This document shows positions 27,685 to 35,573 of a stretch of DNA of 64,000 nucleotides, piece after piece. The position numbers were made by a program, and so were the translations under genes. Numbering within the stretch: position 1 is the stretch's first letter; the number at the start of each line of letters is the position of its first letter. The notes beneath the pieces are model-generated. The model was not told where the DNA came from and made no database searches. It saw only the letters and a list, made by a program, of their open reading frames with translations. Source of the DNA: Flavobacterium sp. LC2016-23 (GTDB lineage Bacteria > Bacteroidota > Bacteroidia > Flavobacteriales > Flavobacteriaceae); contig NZ_WKKE01000005.1 in NCBI RefSeq assembly GCF_009674775.1, forward strand, positions 165,175-229,174. Reading direction: 5' to 3'.

Positions 27685-27692
27685 TACCTTTG
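27685..27692 (+). promoter_or_regulatory. -7 promoter element of the M3 peptidase gene
   Basis: TACCTTTG matches TAnnTTTG, 46 bases before the start codon at 27739. Confidence 0.5.
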
Positions 27693-27738
27693 GCATTCAA
27701 AAAAACAGACTTCAATTCATAAAAATAAGTACAGCATA

Positions 27739-29766
27739 ATGAACATCTTAACACAATACTTCAACACCAAACATAATACAGCACCTTTTTCACAAATTAA
27801 AATCGAAGATTATATTCTCGCTTTTCAGGAAGGAATTGCTTTGGCCAAAGCCGAAATTGATGCTATCGTTAACAATCCGGAAGCACCGACTTTTGAAAAC
27901 ACGGTTGTAGCAATGGATTTCTCCGGGGATATTCTGGACCGTCTTTCCAGTGTTTTCTTCAATTTGAATTCAGCGGAAACGAATGACGAAATGCAGAAAA
28001 TCGCACAGGAAGTTTCTCCTTTATTATCGGAATTTGGAAATGACATTACGTTAAACGCCGCTTTATTTGCAAAAATAAAAACAGTTTATGATCAAAAAGA
28101 GCAGCTGAATTTAAATCCGGAGCAAACGACACTTTTAGATAAAAAGTACAAAAGCTTTTCCAGAAACGGAGCTAATTTACCGGAAGATAAAAAAGAAAAA
28201 TTACGCGAAATCGACAAGGAATTGTCTAAATTAAAATTACAATTCGAAGAAAATATTCTGGCAGAAACAAATGCTTTCGAATTGCATTTAACAGATGAAA
28301 AAGATTTAGCCGGTTTACCTGAAGGAACTATTGAAGCAGCACGATTACTGGCTAAAAACCAGGAAAAAGAAGGCTGGATTTTCACTTTGGATCATCCGAG
28401 TTATCTTCCGTTTCTGACGTATGCCGATAATCGCGAATTGCGTAAAAAAATGGCGATTGCTTTTGGAGCGAGAGGATTTCAAAATAACGAATTTGACAAT
28501 CAGGAAAATGTGTTGAAAATTGCCAAATTACGTTTTGAAAGAGCTAATTTGCTAGGGTATAAAACCCATGCTCATTTTGTCCTGGAAGAAAGAATGGCCG
28601 AAAGTCCGGAGAAAGTTTTTACTTTCCTGAATGATTTGCTCGCAAAAGCAAAACCTGCAGCTCAGAAGGAATTTGCCCAATTAACGGCTTTCGCCAAAGA
28701 ACTGGACGGAATTGAACAATTGGAAAAATGGGATGGTGCTTATTATTCCGAGAAATTAAAACAACAGCTTTTTAATTTAGATGATGAAAAACTGAAACCT
28801 TATTTTCAGTTGGAAAAAGTATTGAACGGTGCTTTTACTGTTGCCAAAAAACTATACGGCTTAACCTTCACAGAGGTTTTTGACATTGATAAATACCATG
28901 AAGAAGTAACCACTTATGAAGTAACCGATGCTGATCACAATCTAGTTTCGATTTTCTACGCGGATTTCTTTCCAAGAAAAGGAAAACGAAACGGGGCCTG
29001 GATGACTTCATTCAAATCACAATCCATAAAAGACGGTGTAAACGAAAGACCGCATATTTCGAACGTTTGTAATTTCACCAAACCAACAGAAACCAAACCT
29101 TCCTTATTGACTTTTAATGAAGTAACGACCTTATTACACGAATTCGGTCACGGTTTGCATGGAATGTTAGCCAACACCACCTATCCAAGTTTATCCGGAA
29201 CTTCGGTTTTCTGGGATTTTGTAGAATTGCCAAGTCAGATTATGGAAAACTGGTGTTACGAGCCGGAAGCTTTGGCTTTGTTTGCCAATCACTATGAAAC
29301 CGGAGAAATCATTCCGATTGAATATGTTCAGAAAATTAAAGAAAGTGCCAGTTTCCAGGAAGGACTCGCCACTTTACGTCAGCTAAGTTTTGGATTACTG
29401 GACATGGCGTGGCACGGACAGGATCCGACAAATATTACTGATCTTAAATCTTTCGAAACGCAACAATTTGCCAATACGCAATTGTATCCCGATGTAAAAG
29501 AGAATGCTATGAGTACTGCTTTTTCTCATATTTTCCAGGGAGGTTATTCTTCCGGATATTACAGTTATAAATGGGCTGAGGTTTTAGACGCTGATGCTTT
29601 TGAATATTTTCAGGAAAAAGGAATTTTCAATACAGAAGTAGCGACAAAATTCAAAGAAAATGTCCTTTCAAAAGGAGGGACAGAACATCCGATGGTTTTA
29701 TACAAACGTTTCAGGGGTCAGGAGCCAAAACCGGAAGCTTTGTTGAAAAGAGCAGGATTGCTGTAA
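27739..29766 (+). CDS. M3-family zinc metallopeptidase (oligopeptidase A / Dcp type)
   Basis: 675 residues, full length for peptidyl-dipeptidase Dcp and oligopeptidase A. The zinc site is H467-E468-F-G-H471 within LLHEFGHGLHGM, with the third ligand glutamate in FVELPSQIMENW about 25 residues later. The C-terminus has FSHIFQGGYSSGYYSYKWAEVLDADAFEYF, the family substrate-binding region with GYxxGYYxY. No signal peptide, so it likely degrades oligopeptides in the cytoplasm. Dcp and OpdA cannot be separated by eye. Confidence 0.93.
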   Translation: MNILTQYFNTKHNTAPFSQIKIEDYILAFQEGIALAKAEIDAIVNNPEAPTFENTVVAMDFSGDILDRLSSVFFNLNSAETNDEMQKIAQEVSPLLSEFGNDITLNAALFAKIKTVYDQKEQLNLNPEQTTLLDKKYKSFSRNGANLPEDKKEKLREIDKELSKLKLQFEENILAETNAFELHLTDEKDLAGLPEGTIEAARLLAKNQEKEGWIFTLDHPSYLPFLTYADNRELRKKMAIAFGARGFQNNEFDNQENVLKIAKLRFERANLLGYKTHAHFVLEERMAESPEKVFTFLNDLLAKAKPAAQKEFAQLTAFAKELDGIEQLEKWDGAYYSEKLKQQLFNLDDEKLKPYFQLEKVLNGAFTVAKKLYGLTFTEVFDIDKYHEEVTTYEVTDADHNLVSIFYADFFPRKGKRNGAWMTSFKSQSIKDGVNERPHISNVCNFTKPTETKPSLLTFNEVTTLLHEFGHGLHGMLANTTYPSLSGTSVFWDFVELPSQIMENWCYEPEALALFANHYETGEIIPIEYVQKIKESASFQEGLATLRQLSFGLLDMAWHGQDPTNITDLKSFETQQFANTQLYPDVKENAMSTAFSHIFQGGYSSGYYSYKWAEVLDADAFEYFQEKGIFNTEVATKFKENVLSKGGTEHPMVLYKRFRGQEPKPEALLKRAGLL

Positions 29767-29798
29767 TTATTCGATACCTTTGTTAATATTAAAAACGA

Positions 29799-30386
29799 TT
29801 GAAAGATAAAAATCTATATATAATTGCTGGTTGTAATGGAGCGGGAAAAACAACTGCTTCATATACAATCCTGCCTGAAATTCTGGACTGTAAAGAGTTT
29901 GTAAATGCTGATGAAATTGCAAAAGGATTATCTCCTTTTCAGCCTGAAAAAGTTAGTTTTGAAGCTGGTAGAATAATGCTTCATCGTATTGATGAATTAT
30001 TACAAAAAGAAGCCGACTTTGCATTTGAGACAACTCTTTCCGCTAAAAGTTACATTTCAATTGTAAAAAAAGCTCAAAGCCAGGGCTATTTTGTAACATT
30101 GGTCTTCTTTTGGTTAAATTCTATCGAGCTTGCAAAACAGAGGGTAATAATCCGGGTAAGCGAAGGCGGCCATAGCATTCCCGAAGATGTTATTGAAAGA
30201 AGGTATGTAAGAGGGATTAAAAACTTTTTCAAAATTTATTTAAATGCATGCGATAATGTGATGCTTTTTGATAATTCTAATAAATCGCCTGTTCTTATTT
30301 TAGAAAAAGAAATTAGCGAGGAATCAGTTATTATTAATGAGGATTTATTTAATGAAGTAAAAAAAATACAACATGACAAAAGATAA
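29799..30386 (+). CDS. Zeta-toxin-like P-loop kinase
   Basis: 195 residues starting at TTG. The P-loop is GCNGAGKTT at 11-19; FVNADEIAKGLSPF and FAFETTLSAKSYISIVKKAQSQGYFVTLVFFWL follow, in the order of zeta-toxin / UDP-GlcNAc-kinase-like enzymes (Asp in NADEIA as the possible base). An arginine-rich lid (QRVIIRVSEGGHSIPEDVIERRYVRG) is present. Zeta toxins phosphorylate UDP-N-acetylglucosamine and poison wall synthesis; relatives in Bacteroidota are poorly studied, so toxicity is inferred. It overlaps by 14 bases the small gene at 30373, a candidate antitoxin. Confidence 0.82.
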   Translation: MKDKNLYIIAGCNGAGKTTASYTILPEILDCKEFVNADEIAKGLSPFQPEKVSFEAGRIMLHRIDELLQKEADFAFETTLSAKSYISIVKKAQSQGYFVTLVFFWLNSIELAKQRVIIRVSEGGHSIPEDVIERRYVRGIKNFFKIYLNACDNVMLFDNSNKSPVLILEKEISEESVIINEDLFNEVKKIQHDKR

Positions 30387-30534
30387 AATCAAAGAATTAC
30401 AAAATAAAATAGTTGAAGGCCTAAAGGTTTCTTCAAAAAAAATGATTGAAAACAAAAAGAAAATCAATGGAAAAATTGTTGTTTATGCTGATGGAAAAAT
30501 TCAGACTATAAATGCGGTAGACATTAAAGATTAA
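30373..30534 (+). CDS. 53-residue partner of the zeta-like kinase (candidate antitoxin)
   Basis: Starts ATG at 30373 inside the last codons of the kinase gene and ends TAA at 30532-30534. The 53-residue product begins MTKDKIKELQNKIVEGLK, is very rich in lysine (about 13 Lys), has a helical first half, and a second half that looks like a short beta hairpin (KINGKIVVYADGKIQTINA). Overlap with the kinase gene strongly suggests translational coupling. Similar small proteins accompany zeta-like kinases in other Bacteroidota as I recall; the classic epsilon antitoxin lies upstream of zeta instead. Antitoxin function is inference. Confidence 0.65.
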   Translation: MTKDKIKELQNKIVEGLKVSSKKMIENKKKINGKIVVYADGKIQTINAVDIKD

Positions 30535-30547
30535 ACATAAACATATT

Positions 30548-31207
30548 TTGAAAAAATACCTTAAAATCTTTATTTATCTTTCCATTACTGGATTGATTTC
30601 GATTATTGCTGTGAATTGGTATGTAAAATCTTCGACCAAAAAGCAAATTTATTATTCGATTAAAAGATTCCCCAAAAACGATGTCGGAATTATTTTTGGT
30701 GCCGGAATTAACGGAGATCAGCCCAGCAAATATTTAAAAGACAGACTTGATGCCGGAATCCTGTTATACAAAGCCAAAAGAATCAATAAAATTTTGCTTT
30801 CGGGTGATAATGGCCGCGATGAATATGATGAATTGACCGTGATGAAAAATTACTGTTACAAAAATGGTGTTGATACTACTCAAATATTTATTGATTATGC
30901 GGGTTTCGATACCTACTCAACAATGTACAGGGCAAAGCATATTTTTAAAATCAGGAAGGCAACTTTAATATCGCAGGAATACCACTTAAACCGGGCAATC
31001 TATATCGGGAAGAGTGTTGATATAAAATCGGTTGGATTTTCTGCAAACAAAGGAGAATACAGCGGTTACAAATATGTTACGTTCAGAGAATATCTTTCCA
31101 TCTATAAATCCTTTTTTGATGTTTTAAGAAATCGTGAACCGCATTTTTTAGGCCATCCGATTAATATCAATGGGGAATCCAATTATTCAAAAGACGACAA
31201 AAGATAA
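30548..31207 (+). CDS. SanA/YdcF-like membrane protein (DUF218, ElyC family)
   Basis: 219 residues from a TTG start, 13 bases after the small antitoxin-like gene. One N-terminal membrane segment (YLKIFIYLSITGLISIIAVNWYV), then a DUF218 domain: DVGIIFGAGINGDQPSKYLKDRLDAGILLYKA, KILLSGDNGRDEYDELTVMKNY, DYAGFDTYSTMYRAK and ATLISQEYHLNRAIYIGKS. SanA affects envelope permeability and vancomycin exclusion in E. coli; the biochemical activity is not known. Strong terminator at 31264-31294 follows. Confidence 0.88.
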   Translation: MKKYLKIFIYLSITGLISIIAVNWYVKSSTKKQIYYSIKRFPKNDVGIIFGAGINGDQPSKYLKDRLDAGILLYKAKRINKILLSGDNGRDEYDELTVMKNYCYKNGVDTTQIFIDYAGFDTYSTMYRAKHIFKIRKATLISQEYHLNRAIYIGKSVDIKSVGFSANKGEYSGYKYVTFREYLSIYKSFFDVLRNREPHFLGHPININGESNYSKDDKR

Positions 31208-31263
31208 AAATAACCGTAGTTATAAAACCTGTTTATTACGACACAGGGGTTCTTTAAAAAATT

Positions 31264-31294
31264 AAAAGCCAGTACAGAAGTACTGGCTTTTTTT
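31264..31294. terminator. Bidirectional terminator after the SanA-like gene
   Basis: AAAAGCCAGTAC (31264-31275) and GTACTGGCTTTT (31280-31291) form a 12-bp perfect stem with loop AGAA followed by T; it lies between convergent genes. Confidence 0.88.
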
Positions 31295-31312
31295 AACCAA
31301 CAAGAATTATAA

Positions 31313-33121
31313 TTAACTTTTTTTCTTAACTTTCTTATTATTATTTGAAGTCAATGGCAGAAGTTCATCAAAAACATGGCTTAAATCGCCCGGTTTTAGA
31401 CCATTATTCTGATTGTGACAAGAAAAACAAGAGACTGCTGTACTGTCTGTCGAAGCGGTTGACGAAGGCTGCACATACGTTTCCATAGTACTGTTAGACA
31501 GCTGTCCTGTACCAATTGCATCGCCGGCCGGAATCGAATCATTAACAGCTCCGTACGGATACACATTCCCGTTTGGTGCTGCACCGCCAAAAGTCCAGGT
31601 TGCTCCTATTAATAAATAATTTTTTCTCACATCTTTCCCAACCAGCATGCTGCGAACGGCATTGTTTATGGAGATGATCTCACTGTTGGAATCCGCTGGT
31701 GTTTTATCCTCTCCGTTAGGAACGGTATTGGAAGCAACTCCCCACGCCATAATTCTTCTTGCAGTCGGACTATTAACAGATGGATCTTTAATCAAAATTG
31801 AATCGTGACCAACGGTCATATTCTGGATATTCTGAGGCCCCGTTGTATCATTGGCATTGGCATTAAAAAGCCATCCTTTACCCGTATCGGCTTTTACCTG
31901 TTTTATTTTATCATTTACATCTCTGTACGTGTAAGCATCGTTTGGTGAATTTTTCTCGTGCTCGAATGTTGCCCAGATCATTTCAGGATGTCCGGCGACA
32001 CTGCCTACAACATGCATTCCAACTAAGGCTAATGTTGTTGTGGTCTCTCCGTTTTCTACCCATGCGTTTGGATTGGATTTATCGTAAGTAGGGATTACCG
32101 CTTTGATCGTTACGTAAGTTTCCGCATTTGGTAAATCTTTCACTTCTACCCATGATGTTTTTAATTCCATTGCCAGAGCATCCGGATCCGGAGGTGCGGC
32201 CCATCCTTTTGCTTTAGCATAGGCAAGGATACTGTCTCTTGCAGCTGCCGTTGTTGGAAACTGATTTCCGTTTAATTTGCCCTCATTCACTCCGGTTAAA
32301 AAATAAGCATAAACATCATTAACCATTGTGATGTAATATACTAATGATTTATTTTCACCCATTAAGGCGCCGTGGGAACCTGCCTGCCCCTGTTCTGATT
32401 GCACTTCTTTTCCGGTAGCATCAAGAAAGATAGATTTCTTCCCTACTTTAAATTCCTGAACCACCTCAGAAGGCTTAATTTTACTGTCAATAACCGGTTT
32501 TGGATTTTTAATCACTTTTCCTTTTGCGTCAATAAAGGAATGCAGCCCTGAAGCATTAGCCACGATACGCTCTACCTGAATCAATTTATTTGATTCATCC
32601 TTAACTTTTTCGCCACTTTTTTCAGCTTCAATCTCAAACATTTTCCCGGTTTTATCAATTAAAATAGGAAGTCTGTTAGGTCCGCTTTGATTAATATTAC
32701 TTACTGCACGCAGCACCTGATTTGGTTTGTGCTGCGTCAGTGTACGCTTATTTAAGGAATCAGGAGGAGAAACATTATAAAATATCGAAGATTCTAAAAC
32801 CGTTCCTTTTCCATCATAGGCTCCGGAAGCAGGAGATGTTACCCACAAAAACATTTGTTCCGACCATTTATAGAAATCGCAATTGTTGTTATGCGGAAAT
32901 AAGACACTATTAGCAGGTGTCACTAATCCGTTTTCAGTTATAGAACCTGAAGCAAACCAGGACTTAAATTCTGAATCAGACACAGTACAGCTTTTCTTGA
33001 CATCCTGTGGCAAATATTCGGAATCACCAGAAGCCAGCAGGCCCTTTTTTTTGCATCCTAAAAATAGGATTATTATTATCATAAATGATACGGTAATAAT
33101 TTTGTTGGTTGTTTTTTTCAT
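31313..33121 (-). CDS. Large lipoprotein with one c-type heme motif, unknown function
   Basis: 602 residues with a lipoprotein signal (MIIIILFLGCKKKG, lipid Cys23). One heme-binding CxxCH site (C565, C568, H569 in VSCFSCHNQNNG) lies near the C-terminus, after a long Pro/Gly/Asn-rich domain with KDVRKNYLLIGATWTFGG. The middle holds a stretch of short Gly/Lys-rich repeats (IDKTGKMFEIEAEK, IDAKGKVIKNPK, LDATGKEVQSEQ) that read like EF-hand-free beta repeats. It could be an electron-transfer or substrate-binding protein at the cell surface. Likely second gene of an operon with the gene at 33204-33617. Family not recognised. Confidence 0.75.
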   Translation of the reverse strand: MKKTTNKIITVSFMIIIILFLGCKKKGLLASGDSEYLPQDVKKSCTVSDSEFKSWFASGSITENGLVTPANSVLFPHNNNCDFYKWSEQMFLWVTSPASGAYDGKGTVLESSIFYNVSPPDSLNKRTLTQHKPNQVLRAVSNINQSGPNRLPILIDKTGKMFEIEAEKSGEKVKDESNKLIQVERIVANASGLHSFIDAKGKVIKNPKPVIDSKIKPSEVVQEFKVGKKSIFLDATGKEVQSEQGQAGSHGALMGENKSLVYYITMVNDVYAYFLTGVNEGKLNGNQFPTTAAARDSILAYAKAKGWAAPPDPDALAMELKTSWVEVKDLPNAETYVTIKAVIPTYDKSNPNAWVENGETTTTLALVGMHVVGSVAGHPEMIWATFEHEKNSPNDAYTYRDVNDKIKQVKADTGKGWLFNANANDTTGPQNIQNMTVGHDSILIKDPSVNSPTARRIMAWGVASNTVPNGEDKTPADSNSEIISINNAVRSMLVGKDVRKNYLLIGATWTFGGAAPNGNVYPYGAVNDSIPAGDAIGTGQLSNSTMETYVQPSSTASTDSTAVSCFSCHNQNNGLKPGDLSHVFDELLPLTSNNNKKVKKKS

Positions 33122-33203
33122 TTTATTTATAGTTTGATATGGTTGTTTTTGGTCAATCTATTTCTGAAAACGACTGCTGCCGAAATTAATATGAAGTTTT
33201 ATT

Positions 33204-33617
33204 CTATACCAATTCCTCCTTAAAGCATTCTGACGGCTCAACGGGTTCATTTTCGATTTGGTAATTATAGCATGAAAAGCCTCCAATTCCATTCCAGCCG
33301 TTATCGATAGCAAAATGGGCAACGAAATCCGCCAGGAAAGAACGTTTTTCCAAGGGGGAGAAAGACTGAGTATATTGCCCCTCTAAACTCACTACTTGTG
33401 TGAACTGTCCGAATCCGGTAGTATGAATTTTGCCTTTTACCTGAACAACGATATCACTTTCCAGCATGTTGACAGCCTGCGTAATAACAACGGTTCCTTT
33501 TACGAAATTTTTTAATGGTAAAACTTCCAGAGCAAATGAAGCTACAGGGGCACCAGGTATTCTGAGATTTCCGATTGTGCCTTTTATAAAATAATCATCT
33601 CTTAATAAAATTTCCAT
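33204..33617 (-). CDS. DUF1842-like small protein
   Basis: 137 residues, no signal peptide, beta-rich. The stretch GNLRIPGAPVASFALEVLPLKNFVKGTVVITQAVN resembles DUF1842, a domain of unknown function; the later part has HFAIDNGWNGIGGFSCYNYQ. It heads a likely operon with the heme lipoprotein at 31313. Its promoter region (33644-33730) has repeats shared with the PixA/AidA gene at 38391, so the two loci probably respond to the same signal. Domain assignment is from memory of the family pattern and moderate in confidence. Confidence 0.6.
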   Translation of the reverse strand: MEILLRDDYFIKGTIGNLRIPGAPVASFALEVLPLKNFVKGTVVITQAVNMLESDIVVQVKGKIHTTGFGQFTQVVSLEGQYTQSFSPLEKRSFLADFVAHFAIDNGWNGIGGFSCYNYQIENEPVEPSECFKEELV

Positions 33618-33643
33618 CGTTCTCTAGTTTAAATTTACTTACT

Positions 33644-33657
33644 CAAAACTATATCAG
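33644..33657 (-). promoter_or_regulatory. -7 region of the DUF1842-like gene
   Basis: On the minus strand TAGTTTTG (33644-33651) fits TAnnTTTG, preceded by CTGATA. The 14 bases are 13/14 identical to 39148-39161 in front of the PixA/AidA gene. No -33 TTTG is at the right distance, so an activator is likely needed. Confidence 0.6.
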
Positions 33658-33681
33658 AGATACATGTGTAAGTGAAAAAAT

Positions 33682-33744
33682 GTCATGAAAGAGGAATTAT
33701 TAGTCATGAAAGAGGAAAAAGATGTCATGGCACCCTTTATATTA
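33682..33744 (-). promoter_or_regulatory. Three direct repeats with 21-bp period (candidate activator sites)
   Basis: GTCATGAAAGAGGAA begins at 33682 and again at 33703, and a partial copy GTCATGG begins at 33724: exact 21-bp spacing, two helical turns. They lie about 45, 66 and 87 bases upstream of the presumed transcription start. Two-turn direct repeats are typical for LytTR-type regulators, but no such regulator is in the window. Confidence 0.6.
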
Positions 33745-33856
33745 AAAAAGACAGATTCAGCATAAATCTGCGCCTTTTTAAAAATTAAAATTTATTTGAC
33801 CGGAATTTGCACACAAGATTATTCTTAAAAAAACAGGGCGTCAATTTTCTTAAAAC

Positions 33857-33882
33857 AAACTTTCATTTATTTTTGAAAGTTT
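33857..33882. promoter_or_regulatory. Perfect palindrome, operator copy 1 (GbsR-type regulator)
   Basis: AAACTTTCA (33857-33865), 8-base spacer, TGAAAGTTT (33874-33882). The right arm overlaps the -33 TTTG (33872-33875) of the regulator's own promoter, so binding would block RNA polymerase. Confidence 0.75.
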
Positions 33883-33903
33883 AAAAACTTTTACCTACAT
33901 TTG
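33872..33903 (+). promoter_or_regulatory. Bacteroidota-type promoter of the GbsR-like gene
   Basis: TTTG (33872-33875), 20-base spacer, TACATTTG (33896-33903); start codon at 33908 is close, so the leader is very short or absent. Confidence 0.7.
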
Positions 33904-33907
33904 ATCT

Positions 33908-34411
33908 ATGGAATTCAAAGAAGCAAAAAATAAATTCGTACAGACCTGGGGAGCATTAGGTTCCCAATGGGGCATTAATAAAACCATGGCACAGATTCAT
34001 GCTTTACTGATGGTTTCGAACGAACCCGTTTCCATGGAAAACATTATGGAAGAATTACAGATTTCCCGCGGAAATGCCAGCATGAACCTACGCGCCCTAA
34101 TGGATTGGGGAATTGTCTACAAAGAGTACAAAGCAGGAGAAAGAAGAGAGTTTTTTACTGCTGAGAAAGATCTGGATGAACTGGCTGTCAAAATTGCCAG
34201 GGAAAGAAGTAAAAGAGAAATTAAACCGGCACTTAAAATCCTTAAAGAAGTCTCTTCTATTGAAGCAAAAAATTCAGCTGAAGAAAAACACTTTGTGGAT
34301 CAAACCAATAAACTGTATGACTTTGTTCTGAAAGCAGATAATATGTTAGACAAAATGACTGAGTTTAAAGAGAACTGGTTAGGCCGTCTGGTTTTGAAAA
34401 TCATGAAGTAA
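33908..34411 (+). CDS. GbsR/MarR-family transcriptional regulator
   Basis: 167 residues of the GbsR group, a winged-helix family. The N-terminus (FKEAKNKFVQTWGALGSQWGINKTMAQIHALLMVS) and the recognition region (SMENIMEELQISRGNASMNLRALMDWGIVYKEYKAGERREFFTAEKD) are characteristic. The C-terminal helices (residues about 95-165) likely form the dimer. Two identical palindromes, one on its own promoter and one at 34438-34463 before the next gene, indicate autoregulation and control of the downstream operon. The effector is unknown. Confidence 0.88.
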   Translation: MEFKEAKNKFVQTWGALGSQWGINKTMAQIHALLMVSNEPVSMENIMEELQISRGNASMNLRALMDWGIVYKEYKAGERREFFTAEKDLDELAVKIARERSKREIKPALKILKEVSSIEAKNSAEEKHFVDQTNKLYDFVLKADNMLDKMTEFKENWLGRLVLKIMK

Positions 34412-34437
34412 AATTTAAATCAAAAAAAATTTAACCA

Positions 34438-34463
34438 AAACTTTCATTTTTTTCTGAAAGTTT
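34438..34463. promoter_or_regulatory. Perfect palindrome, operator copy 2 (GbsR-type regulator)
   Basis: AAACTTTCA (34438-34446), 8-base spacer, TGAAAGTTT (34455-34463): arms and spacing identical to copy 1 at 33857-33882. It lies 17 bases before the start of the 117-residue membrane protein gene. Confidence 0.75.
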
Positions 34464-34479
34464 AAAACAATCAATAATT

Positions 34480-34833
34480 ATGAAAGCTATTAACTATTTA
34501 AATTATTTTTTTGTCGGATTTCCGATTTTGCTAATCACATTAGGATTTGTAAGTAAACAAAGTAATGGAGAGTTAATCGGCTATGGCTTGCTTTTTACAG
34601 TACTAACTGGCTTATTTCAAATCGTTTTTGGAATAACAATGCTTATTGACGAACCGAATGATAAAAATCTAAAAATGTATATAAGAGGAGTGATCTTATT
34701 TTTTAGCATTTTGATTATAAATATTATACTAAACCTCCCGTATGACATCTTTCTAGATTATCTATTAATTATAATTCCACCTGTCCTCGCAATTTATTTC
34801 ACAATTATAACTTATAAAAAAGCAACCAAATGA
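34480..34833 (+). CDS. Small four-helix membrane protein, unknown
   Basis: 117 residues with four hydrophobic segments (YFFVGFPILLITLGFV, GYGLLFTVLTGLFQIVFGI, VILFFSILIINIILN, LLIIIPPVLAIYFTII). No family recognised. First gene behind operator copy 2; its stop overlaps the start of the DUF2071 gene by 4 bases (ATGA), so it belongs to the same operon of five genes (34480-37721). Confidence 0.72.
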   Translation: MKAINYLNYFFVGFPILLITLGFVSKQSNGELIGYGLLFTVLTGLFQIVFGITMLIDEPNDKNLKMYIRGVILFFSILIINIILNLPYDIFLDYLLIIIPPVLAIYFTIITYKKATK

Positions 34834-35573
34834 ACTTCTTAAAAGCACAATGGAAAAACTTAGCACTTTTTAATTATGAAGTAGATGCTAAAATCTTAGA
34901 AAAATATCTTCCGGCCGGAACTGAAATAGATTTATGGAATGGCAAATGTTATGTGAGTTTAATTGGCTTCCTGTTTAAAGAAACCAAAGTACTGGGAATT
35001 AAAATTCCATTTCATATTGATTTTGAAGAAGTGAATCTTAGATTTTATGTAAAGCATTTTGAAAATGGGGAATGGAAACGTGGAGTTGTTTTTATAAAAG
35101 AAATTGTACCTAAAAAAGCGATCACTTTTATTGCAAATAATCTCTATCAGGAAAATTATGAAACTCAGAAAATGAGACATAAATTTATAGAAAATGAAAC
35201 AACAAAAACGTTTATTTATCAATGGCAGGTCGACAAAAAATGGAACACAATTAAGCTGGAGACCCAAAAAGAATTAAAAGCTATTGAAATCGGCTCTGAA
35301 GCTGAGTTTATTACAGAACATTATTTTGGTTACACCAAACACAACGCCACTACCACTTTTGAATATGAAGTAAAACATCCGAGATGGGAACAATTACAGG
35401 TAGAAAACTTCATGCTTAAAGTTGATTTTAAAAGAAATTACGGAGACGATTTTGCCATTTTACAAAACACAAAACCTCTTTCTGTTTTCTTAGCCAGAGG
35501 ATCAAAGATAAAAGTCGAAAATAAAAAAACCATACGTTATGAAAACGCTGCAAAACCAAACATTACTTTATGA
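34830..35573 (+). CDS. DUF2071-family (YqjF-like) protein
   Basis: 247 residues. The N-terminal region MNFLKAQWKNLALFNYEVDAKILEKYLPAGTEIDLWNGKCYVSLIGFLF is the DUF2071/YqjF signature, and the rest is an antiparallel beta-rich acetoacetate-decarboxylase-like fold by family. Function of the family is not known. Overlaps its upstream neighbour by 4 bases and the DCC-type gene by 35 bases, so tightly coupled translation is likely. Confidence 0.8.
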   Translation: MNFLKAQWKNLALFNYEVDAKILEKYLPAGTEIDLWNGKCYVSLIGFLFKETKVLGIKIPFHIDFEEVNLRFYVKHFENGEWKRGVVFIKEIVPKKAITFIANNLYQENYETQKMRHKFIENETTKTFIYQWQVDKKWNTIKLETQKELKAIEIGSEAEFITEHYFGYTKHNATTTFEYEVKHPRWEQLQVENFMLKVDFKRNYGDDFAILQNTKPLSVFLARGSKIKVENKKTIRYENAAKPNITL

